Positions 25,879-32,542 of a stretch of 64,000 nucleotides of DNA are shown here, piece after piece (the stretch's first letter is position 1; every line of letters begins with the position of its first letter). This stretch comes from Nocardia concava NBRC 100430. GTDB lineage: Bacteria; Actinomycetota; Actinomycetes; Mycobacteriales; Mycobacteriaceae. The position numbers and the translations under genes are program-made. The notes under the pieces were generated by a model. The model saw nothing but the letters and a program-made list of their open reading frames with translations. It searched no databases and was not told the origin of the DNA. Location of the stretch: positions 62,001-126,000 of the forward strand of contig NZ_BAFX01000074.1 in the NCBI RefSeq assembly GCF_000308815.1, in the 5' to 3' direction.

Positions 25879-26142
25879 CTACAGATCACCGGTCATGTTC
25901 TCGTCGATGAAGGCACGCAAGGAACGCCACGGATAGAGGACACTGCGGCCATACTTCATATAGCGTGGCCCGATTCCGAGGTGTCGGTCGTTGGCAAGCT
26001 TGCCCACGGTTGTCCGCAGAAATCTGGCCGTCTCGGCGGGAGTTGCCAACTCGCACATATCCGCTCGTGCCGCGAGATCCTTCTCGGTTTCATGCCTCAT
26101 CTCTGAATGCTTGCCTTCCGCATCCATTTGATCATCCTCCAT
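25879..26142 (-). CDS. Excisionase-like helix-turn-helix protein
   Basis: An 87-residue basic protein with a MerR/AlpA-like winged helix: ELATPAETARFLRTTVGKLA, then GPRYMKYGRSVLYPWRSLR and a short C-tail. This is the pattern of recombination directionality factors encoded next to integrases. An excellent GGAGGTGAG ribosome-binding site precedes ATG 26142. It lies 253 bp upstream of the integrase gene on the same strand. Confidence 0.8.
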   Translation of the reverse strand: MEDDQMDAEGKHSEMRHETEKDLAARADMCELATPAETARFLRTTVGKLANDRHLGIGPRYMKYGRSVLYPWRSLRAFIDENMTGDL

Positions 26143-26376
26143 CGCTCACCTCCATTCATCTCAGATTGAATATGCGCCTACCTAATTGAAAATCCAGAGT
26201 CCTTCTCAACTTGATGGAACCAACGATAGCCAATTATCGGCCATTTTCTATGTCCCCAACGCGTCGCCCATTACATTCCATATGGCGAGCTCTCGGACCC
26301 TGGTCAGTGTCTCCCCGTCGAGCCCTGGACCATCGAAAGGCGGCCCGGGACTACTGCGCTTGTTTTCGTGATGCCG
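26143..26376. other. AT-rich non-coding segment
   Basis: About 230 bp upstream of the excisionase gene, noticeably poorer in GC than its surroundings and without a convincing frame. It probably contains the excisionase promoter and could hold recombination sites. Nothing more specific is visible. Confidence 0.5.
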
Positions 26377-26592
26377 TCATGGCGTGATCGGGTTCAGGCC
26401 TGCTTCGGTGAGGCAGCCGTCGATCAGGTTGGGGCGCTATTGGATCCGGCGTAGCCCGGTGCGGACGTCGATAGTTAGACAGGCGGGGTCGGTGACCAGG
26501 TGTTGGCCAAGCGGCGCCGTGGGAGGGGTCAGATGCCTTCCGGTCGGGTTGAGCTCGGTCGCGTAGGCCGGCAACTGGTAGACCGTCAGCTA
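26377..26592 (-). pseudogene. IS630-family transposase remnant (C-terminal end)
   Basis: The minus strand reads LTVYQLPAYATELNPTG and further on TGLRRIQ-stop-RPNLIDGCLTEAGLNPITP-stop. This is the end of an IS630-type DDE transposase, normally LPAYAPELNPVE...RRIQYRPDLIDGCLAETG. The catalytic Glu after LNP is lost, the segment between is degenerate and a stop interrupts it. Only about 70 codons remain. Confidence 0.65.
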
Positions 26593-26703
26593 GTCCCGGT
26601 CGGCGAGACATTCACGCAGCCGCTGGCTAAGACCAAGGTCGAGCTGGCTCGGCTGATGACGCAGAAGGCGACGGCACTTAACGAGCCTGGGCGGTGAACG
26701 CTG

Positions 26704-26750
26704 GGCTCATAACCCAGAGGTCGCAGGTTCAAATCCTGTCCCCGCTACTA
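26704..26750 (+). repeat. 3' fragment of a tRNA-Met(CAT) gene, copy 1 (attachment-site-like)
   Basis: The sequence holds the anticodon arm (CTGGG-CTCATAA-CCCAG from 26701), variable loop, T arm (GCAGG-TTCAAAT-CCTGT) and 3' acceptor strand CCCCGCT of tRNA-Met with anticodon CAT. No matching AGCGGGG acceptor strand or D arm lies upstream, so the 5' half is missing. A 36-bp core (26704-26739) is identical to 31276-31311. Such 3' halves are left by integrases that target tRNA genes. Confidence 0.75.
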
Positions 26751-26754
26751 ATGA

Positions 26755-26797
26755 GGGCGGTCCTGACCGATAGGTTTCAGGACCGCCCTCAACTTTT
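26755..26797 (+). terminator. Hairpin terminator after tRNA fragment 1
   Basis: A perfect 12-bp stem GGGCGGTCCTGA / TCAGGACCGCCC with a 10-nt loop is followed by a T-rich run. It is the usual tRNA terminator and was evidently copied together with the tRNA 3' end, since a related hairpin follows copy 2. Confidence 0.75.
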
Positions 26798-27016
26798 GTC
26801 GAGGCTCCTGGCAACGGATTTGGCAACTTCCCGGGATGCCTGCGCCTGATCGGTGCGTCGAGACTGTGAAATGCTTTGCTACCAGGCGGTTCTCGGTGAA
26901 CCAAGCGGGAGGCGGTGGGACGGTGCGATCGCTGGGGTGCCAGCCCAGTGATCGCAGGCGGGCGGGATCCCGGACCTCGGGGGATCGAGGGGCAGTCGAT
27001 CTGGTGGATGGACCTG
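26798..27016 (+). repeat. Flank of tRNA fragment 1, homologous to flank of copy 2
   Basis: The 200 bp after the terminator share blocks with 31371-31520: TTTGTCGAGG, GCTACCAGG and GATCGCTGGG followed by GCCAGCCC. The segment also carries the 19-mer TGGCAACGGATTTGGCAAC (26809-26827), repeated exactly at 31131-31149. No gene is seen here. Confidence 0.55.
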
Positions 27017-28207
27017 TCACAGGCTGCGATTCGGGCGGTGCAATGCACGCAAGGCGGCCCCGAGTTCGAGGATTGCTCGGGGGTCGGTGAGGGAACGGCC
27101 GGTGACTTCCTCGATGCGGCGCAGGCGGTAGCGGACGGAGTTGGGGTGCAGGAAGAGTTCGCGGCCGGTGTCGGCGGCGGAGCCGTTCGCGGCGTACCAG
27201 GTGCGGAGGGTTTGCAGTAGCCGTTCGCGTTCTTCATAGGGCAGGGCCAGAAGGGGGCCGAGCGAAACTCGGGTCATCCGTTCGGCTTCGACCGGTGCTG
27301 CCGCGATCAGCATGGCGAGGGGGTCGTCGTCGAAGCGGGCGACGCCGCGGGGGCGGTCGCGTAGACCGGTGAGGGCGAGCCGGGCGAAGTGCAGTGCCTG
27401 CGGTGTCTCGGGCAGGGCGTCGTAGGGCGGGCTGATGCCCACGCGGGTGTGATGGGCTCGTAGTGCCTTCAGTGCCGATCGTTCTCGGGATTCGGGCAGA
27501 GCGAGTACACCGATCTGCTGGTCGGGCAGCAATCGCCAGGCGGAGGTGATTTGTGCTGCGCGCAAGGTGGTTTCGATGCCGGGTAGCGCTTCGCGTCCGG
27601 TGGCGGGTGCTTCTGCGGCGACGACGACGTAGCGGCCGGCGGGTGGCAGGCCGAGGATCCGGGTTGCTTCGCCGAGGGTGGCAGGATCGGCGATCATGCC
27701 GGTGAACAGGGCCTCGACCAGCACGGAGCGTTCGTGTTCGCGTTGCAGGACCAGTTCGGTGCTGGTTTCTCGGTAGGCGGCCGCGACCGCGACCGCGTAT
27801 TCACCCGATAGAGCCCAGACCTCTGCGGCGAGGGCGACGAGCATCGCGTCGGTGACCTCGGGGTGGCGTCGTGAGGCGGAAACCAGTTCGGACCACAGGA
27901 ATTCGAATCCGATGCGGAAGGCGTGCAAGGTTTCGGCCAGGGGCACACCCTGCTGTGCACGTAGTCGCCCGGTCTCCTTGGGCGGTTCCGGGTCCACCGG
28001 TGCGGTGGTGGTGAAGTGTCGCAGCATCAGAGTGAGATTGCGCGTGCAGGAGGTGCGAATGGTGTCGAAGGGCACCTGCGCCTCGTTGCGGTAGGTGTCG
28101 AGTTCGGCGAGGAAGCGCCGGGCCAACCGCAGTCCGAGGTCGTCGATGGTCTCGAGTAGGAGCGCGGCTACTTCGACGATTGCTTCCGGCGGCGTGGTGC
28201 GGGGCAT
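27017..28207 (-). CDS. PucR/CdaR-family transcriptional regulator
   Basis: A 396-residue regulator with an N-terminal helical sensor region, a central GGDEF-like/CdaR domain and the C-terminal HTH ELFLHPNSVRYRLRRIEEVT that defines the PucR family. These proteins usually activate or repress adjacent catabolic genes. It is divergent from the acyl-CoA ligase at 28344, its probable target. The whole unit lies between the two tRNA-Met fragments. Confidence 0.88.
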   Translation of the reverse strand: MPRTTPPEAIVEVAALLLETIDDLGLRLARRFLAELDTYRNEAQVPFDTIRTSCTRNLTLMLRHFTTTAPVDPEPPKETGRLRAQQGVPLAETLHAFRIGFEFLWSELVSASRRHPEVTDAMLVALAAEVWALSGEYAVAVAAAYRETSTELVLQREHERSVLVEALFTGMIADPATLGEATRILGLPPAGRYVVVAAEAPATGREALPGIETTLRAAQITSAWRLLPDQQIGVLALPESRERSALKALRAHHTRVGISPPYDALPETPQALHFARLALTGLRDRPRGVARFDDDPLAMLIAAAPVEAERMTRVSLGPLLALPYEERERLLQTLRTWYAANGSAADTGRELFLHPNSVRYRLRRIEEVTGRSLTDPRAILELGAALRALHRPNRSL

Positions 28208-28343
28208 TTCCGCAGGTTACCGGTTCGTGGTTGTTGCGGCGAACAGTTGGCGGACCGGTGATGTTGTCCCTGCGTCCATGGGAGCGCGATCGCATCGATG
28301 CGACGATTTCGGCGATGTTTTCGGCACTACCGGAAAGTTGACG

Positions 28344-29813
28344 ATGCGCTCCTTGACCGTGAATCTGCTGCAGTCGGCCCTGCGTGTCCCGGACCGGGTC
28401 GCGGTGCGATCGGACGATACGGTCCTGACCTATGCGCAGCTCGAGGAGCGGACCGCGCGGGTCGCCTCGATGCTGCGTGCCGAGGGCGTGACTCCAGGGT
28501 CTCGGGTGGCTCTGATGATGCCCAACGTGCCGGAGTTCGTGGTTCTCTACTACGGGATCCTGCGCGCGGGATGCGTTGTGGTGCCGATGAATCCGTTGCT
28601 GAAGGCCCGTGAGGTCGCCTACTACCTGTCCGATTGCGGTGCACGAGTGCTGTTCGATTGGAGGGGCGGTCCAGGGGAGGGGCCGCAAGGGGCGGCGGCG
28701 AGCGGGACCATTGTCCGGACGATCGATCCGACGTCGTTTGCCGCCCTGCTGGCGCGGCACGCGCCACGCCATGACAGTCCAGAGGTGGAGCTGGATCAGG
28801 TGGCGGTGATCCTCTACACCTCGGGGACCACCGGCCAACCCAAGGGAGCGGCGCTGACGCTCGCCGGGCTCGCGCACAACGCCGAGGTGTACGCCTCGAC
28901 CGTGCAGGAGCTCCACCACGATGATGTGATCCTGGGCTGCCTGCCGCTGTTCCACACCTTCGGGCAGACCTGCGCACTCAATGCCGCGATCTATTGCGGA
29001 GCCGCGCTGACATTGGTTCCGCGCTTCGAGCCGGCCACGGTATTCGAGGCGATCGCCCGCGACCGGGTCACTGTCTTCGCTGGTGTGCCAACCATGTACT
29101 CCGCGCTGCTGCACGACGCGGTCGCGACGACAGCGGACGTCACGTCGTTGCGGCGCTGTGTATCCGGCGGTGCGTCGCTGCCGGTGGAACTGCTCACCGC
29201 CTTCGAGAAGACCTTCGGCTGCGAAATCCTGGAGGGCTACGGTCTGTCGGAGACCAGCCCCGTGGTCACGTTCAACCACGCCGGGCGGCCGCGCAAACCC
29301 GGCTCGATCGGTGTGCCGATCCGTGACGTCGAGGTCGAGTTGGTCGATGTGATCGACGGGATCGGCGAGATCGCGGTCCGCGGCCCGAATGTCATGTCCG
29401 GCTACTGGAATCGGCCCGAGGCGACCGAGGCCGCGATTCCCGACGGCTGGTTCCGCACCGGCGACCTCGCCCGGCGCGACGACGACGGCTACTACTACAT
29501 CGTCGACCGCAAGAAGGACATGATCATTCGCGGCGGGTACAACATCTACCCGCGCGAAATCGAGGAGCTGCTCTACGAACACCCCGATGTCGTGCAGGCC
29601 GCCGTCTTCGGCATCGCCGACGATCACTTGGGGGAGGAGATCGTCGCCGCCATCGTTCTGAGCGCGGAAGCGAACACCACCGCGGAGGAACTGCAGAGCT
29701 TCGTGCGCGAACGCATCGCTGCCTACAAATACCCCCGCCACGTGTGGTTGCTCGACGAGCTGCCCACCGGCCCCAGCGGCAAGATCCTCAAACGCGCCAT
29801 CACTCGGCCGTGA
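28344..29813 (+). CDS. Long-chain acyl-CoA synthetase (AMP-forming)
   Basis: A 489-residue ANL-superfamily ligase. It contains the P-loop YTSGTTGQPKGA, the GYGLSET adenine motif, WFRTGDLARRDDDGYYYIVD at the hinge and the C-terminal GPSGKILKRAI with the catalytic Lys. It would activate a fatty or carboxylic acid to its CoA thioester. ATG 28344 has GGAAAG upstream. The next gene, 51 bp downstream, is a lipase that could supply its substrate. Confidence 0.9.
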   Translation: MRSLTVNLLQSALRVPDRVAVRSDDTVLTYAQLEERTARVASMLRAEGVTPGSRVALMMPNVPEFVVLYYGILRAGCVVVPMNPLLKAREVAYYLSDCGARVLFDWRGGPGEGPQGAAASGTIVRTIDPTSFAALLARHAPRHDSPEVELDQVAVILYTSGTTGQPKGAALTLAGLAHNAEVYASTVQELHHDDVILGCLPLFHTFGQTCALNAAIYCGAALTLVPRFEPATVFEAIARDRVTVFAGVPTMYSALLHDAVATTADVTSLRRCVSGGASLPVELLTAFEKTFGCEILEGYGLSETSPVVTFNHAGRPRKPGSIGVPIRDVEVELVDVIDGIGEIAVRGPNVMSGYWNRPEATEAAIPDGWFRTGDLARRDDDGYYYIVDRKKDMIIRGGYNIYPREIEELLYEHPDVVQAAVFGIADDHLGEEIVAAIVLSAEANTTAEELQSFVRERIAAYKYPRHVWLLDELPTGPSGKILKRAITRP

Positions 29814-29864
29814 AACACGCCGCCACCCTCCATGTTTCATCCCTCGAAGCCGCAGGAGCATCCC

Positions 29865-30716
29865 ATGTCCACCTTCACCAGCAGCGATGGCACCGTCATC
29901 CACGTCCGGGAATGGCTGCCGGTCGACCAGGAACCGGTCGGGATCGTGCAAATCGCGCACGGGATGGGCGAATACGCCGCCCGCTACAGTCATCTCGCCG
30001 AACGACTCGCCGACGCCGGATACGCTGTCTATGCCCCGGACCATCGCGGGCACGGCCACAGCATCACGGGCACGCCCGGCGACCTCGGCGAGAACGGGTG
30101 GAACTTACTGGTCGAGGACCTTGTGACACTCACCAGGCTGCTGCGCGTCAAGCACACCGGGATTCCCGTCGTCCTGTTCGGACACAGCCTCGGATCCTTC
30201 GCGGTTCAGCAGTACATTCTCGAACACTCGGGCCTCGTCGACGATGTCGTGCTGTGCGGTACCACAGCGGTCGACCAGCTGTTCGCCATGATCGCCGAGG
30301 CAGATGGAGATCTGCTGGGGCTGTTCAATGCCCGATTCCAGCCCACACGCACGACGGCCGACTGGATCAGTCGTGACGAGGGGCAGGTCGACGCGTATGT
30401 GGCACATCCGTGGTGCGGGTTCGATCTCGACCCGGCCAACATGACGCTCTTGGCAACGGTTGCCGCCGAACGGCTTTCGAATCCGACAACCGTTCCCACC
30501 GATCTACCTGTGTACGTGATGGTGGGTGATCGGGATCCGCTCAACGACAATCTGCGGTTGAGTGATCTGCTGATCGACCGATATCGCGAGGTCGGGTTGA
30601 CCGACATCACCTACCGCGTGTATCCGGGGGCGCGGCACGAGATCCTCAACGAGATCAACCGCGACGAGGTGGAAGCCGACCTGATTGCTTGGATTACCCG
30701 TGTGCCGAGTCCATAA
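29865..30716 (+). CDS. Monoacylglycerol-lipase-like alpha/beta hydrolase
   Basis: A 283-residue S33-type hydrolase: HGMGEYAARYSHLAERLAD near the N-terminus, DHRGHGHS, nucleophile elbow GHSLGS, VGDRDPLND for the acid and GARHEILNE for the His. The pattern matches bacterial monoacylglycerol lipases/lysophospholipases. ATG 29865 is chosen because CAGGAG precedes it by 7 bases; an ATG at 29832 lacks one. It probably works with the preceding acyl-CoA synthetase. Confidence 0.87.
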   Translation: MSTFTSSDGTVIHVREWLPVDQEPVGIVQIAHGMGEYAARYSHLAERLADAGYAVYAPDHRGHGHSITGTPGDLGENGWNLLVEDLVTLTRLLRVKHTGIPVVLFGHSLGSFAVQQYILEHSGLVDDVVLCGTTAVDQLFAMIAEADGDLLGLFNARFQPTRTTADWISRDEGQVDAYVAHPWCGFDLDPANMTLLATVAAERLSNPTTVPTDLPVYVMVGDRDPLNDNLRLSDLLIDRYREVGLTDITYRVYPGARHEILNEINRDEVEADLIAWITRVPSP

Positions 30717-31275
30717 TCGTCTGCTGCCCAGAGCATCTCGTAACAATGAGGGCGGAATCGGCCGGGCGAGACGATTGTTCATCGCACTCGTCAGCTCGGT
30801 CAGGAAGTTCTCGGACTGCCGGAGCTGCTCGGGGAATGCCGGGCATGACGGCGGCGACCTGCTCGCCGAGCCGGCGGAAGAACTCGTCGGCGAGCTCGTG
30901 TACCTCTGTCGACCTGGTCCGCCTAGGCCTGGCCTTCGAGGTCATCGGTCCAGGCGCACTGGCAGTGTTCGCCTTACCGGAGCGACAAGGCTCCCCGGCC
31001 CGCCCAGCCATTGGGCGCGCTGGGATCGTGATCTTTGCCGTGGTGGTGCCGATGCTGACCGAACCTCGCCTCCGGGACCGCGAACAACTGGCACGGCGAC
31101 CGACCAGCACCCACGCCGATCGGCCGAAATTGGCAACGGATTTGGCAACCGGACACGGCGAAATCCAGTGTGCCGGGTGAAACGACACGGATAGCACGGA
31201 CGATCGAAACCCCGCTGACCGGCACGGAACGGATTCCGCCGAACACGGCGGGACCGTGCGGGGCAGGTCCTTGTT
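30717..31275. other. Degenerate region before tRNA fragment 2
   Basis: No confident gene is seen. A plus-strand frame encodes two hydrophobic stretches (LGLAFEVIGPGALAVFALP and GRAGIVIFAVVVPMLTEP) but has a poor start. It ends over the 19-mer repeat, with residues KLATDLATGHGE that could be an integrase tail. The minus strand has an equally long frame. Either may be a gene relic. The exact 19-bp repeat is at 31131-31149. Confidence 0.4.
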
Positions 31276-31321
31276 GGCTCATAACCCAGAGGTCGCAGGT
31301 TCAAATCCTGTGCCCGTTACT
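31276..31321 (+). repeat. 3' fragment of tRNA-Met(CAT) gene, copy 2 (attachment-site-like)
   Basis: The same tRNA-Met 3' half as at 26704, identical over 36 bp (31276-31311) and then diverging in the acceptor strand (GCCCGTT instead of CCCCGCT). The upstream base of the anticodon stem no longer pairs, so this is not a functional tRNA. With copy 1 it forms a direct repeat bracketing 4.5 kb. Confidence 0.75.
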
Positions 31322-31328
31322 ACGAAAA

Positions 31329-31370
31329 GCGGCCCTGGGCAATAGGTTTCAGGGCCGCCTTTCAACCTTT
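31329..31370 (+). terminator. Hairpin terminator after tRNA fragment 2
   Basis: A perfect 9-bp stem GCGGCCCTG / CAGGGCCGC with a 12-nt loop is followed by T-rich sequence. It is related to the hairpin at 26755 and shares the loop sequence ATAGGTTT, showing that the tRNA 3' end and its terminator were duplicated together. Confidence 0.7.
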
Positions 31371-31760
31371 GTCGAGGTTGATGACATCGCAGTTGGCATC
31401 ACGCCGAAATGCTCATATTGGTCACCGCTTGAAACGCTCCGAAACGCCTGCTACCAGGTGTTTTCCATGGGGCGGAGCGGGACGGATGGGACTGTGATCG
31501 CTGGGTTTGCCAGCCCTATGTGGTACCACCCGCGCTGGTTCGACCGCTACGTCCCCGACCTCGACATCGAGGGCGTCGAACTCGAACAGCGATTCGCCCG
31601 CGATGCCGAACCGGAAGCTCCGCAGCCGGTTGCGGAATCCTCATGACCTGCGCTGGTGACAGAAGCCGATTTCGCCCTGACCAGCATCGAGCGCTAGGTG
31701 GTCATCGACGCTGACCATCGTGGCTGGACCGCGGGGTGACCTTACCTGGCCGAGTTTGGA
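31371..31760. other. Repeat flank and non-coding stretch
   Basis: Up to about 31520 this matches the flank of tRNA fragment 1. Beyond that a short frame encodes WYHPRWFDRYVPDLDIEGVE and then stops at 31646. It has no start of its own and may be the tail of a lost gene. Nothing else is visible before the Lrp gene. Confidence 0.4.
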
Positions 31761-32264
31761 CTACTCGGCTTCGGCCTGAATCGAGGACTCCGCCGCTAGC
31801 TGCTCGATCAGGGGCGTCAGTCGATACCCCACGAGCTCACGCATGACCAGAGCGGTGTTGGTGCGTTTGACGCCCCTGATGCCGAGAATTCGCCCTGCGA
31901 TCCGGTAGAGATCGTCGGCGTCCCGTGCCACCACCTGGATGAGCAAGTCCGATACACCGCTGAGTCCATGTACCTCCACGACCTCGGGGATTGTCTCCAG
32001 GGCCGCGGAGACTTCGTTGAGCAGACGTTGCTTGACGTTCGTAAACACGAAGGCGCGCAGCGGAAAGCCCAAGAACGCAGGTTCGACACGTCGCTCGAAG
32101 GAGCCGAGGACGGCCGACTGATCCCAGCGGGCCAGCCTGGCTTGGACGGTGTTGCGGGAGACGCCGATGCGGTGCGCCAGGGCGACCGTCGCGGCCCGCG
32201 CATCCGCTCCCAGCGCCTGGAGCAGACGACCGTCGAGTGCGTCGCCGACTGTTTTGCTTGTCAT
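31761..32264 (-). CDS. Lrp/AsnC-family transcriptional regulator
   Basis: A 167-residue regulator: winged HTH (LDGRLLQALGADARAATVAL, then RIGVSRNTVQARLARW) and a RAM effector domain (VEVHGLSGVSDLLIQVVARD). Lrp proteins sense amino acids. The ATG at 32264 has GGAAGG upstream. It is divergent from an AceE-like E1 gene, an arrangement like mdeR and the mde genes in Pseudomonas putida, where the regulator responds to methionine. Confidence 0.88.
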   Translation of the reverse strand: MTSKTVGDALDGRLLQALGADARAATVALAHRIGVSRNTVQARLARWDQSAVLGSFERRVEPAFLGFPLRAFVFTNVKQRLLNEVSAALETIPEVVEVHGLSGVSDLLIQVVARDADDLYRIAGRILGIRGVKRTNTALVMRELVGYRLTPLIEQLAAESSIQAEAE

Positions 32265-32542
32265 ATCGCTGACCTTCCGCCGCGACGTGCCGACGTATCG
32301 CGTGCGATCTGCTCAAATTTCCTGTCGGCGATTGCGCGAATCTTGTATCAATGCTGCACTTGTGAGGCAGTTTTGCACAAGCATGCTGTTTTCGGTAGGT
32401 CGGAGATCCCGCTGCCGCCTCAATCCGCCGCGCTCGCCGACCACTGCGTGCGCAACGGTCAGTCTCACCTCGTCATGCGTGCTGCGCCGGTTCTATCGGC
32501 GCGGACGTCGCGCCTATCGTGATCATCTCCCAGGAAGCTGCC
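32265..32542. promoter_or_regulatory. Divergent promoter region with CTTGTG/CACAAG repeat
   Basis: The 278 bp between the Lrp and E1 genes contain an inverted repeat CTTGTG (32359-32364) / CACAAG (32376-32381). The flanks extend the similarity imperfectly (TGCACTTGTG and TTGCACAAGC). This is a reasonable Lrp-type operator. No gene is seen here. Confidence 0.4.

Noticed and set aside
26701..26750. Functional tRNA-Met gene
   Set aside because: The anticodon and T arms are perfect, but no pairing 5' acceptor strand or D arm lies upstream, so it is only a 3' fragment.
30717..31180. Possible two-helix membrane protein on the plus strand
   Set aside because: Two hydrophobic stretches are present, but there is no ribosome-binding site, an equally long minus-strand frame overlaps, and the end runs over a repeat; at best a relic.
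30942..31304. Minus-strand frame starting NLRPLGYEPTRTCPA over tRNA fragment 2
   Set aside because: This peptide is the translation of the antisense of a tRNA 3' half, a known spurious annotation. The same applies to the frame ending GTGFEPATSGL over fragment 1.
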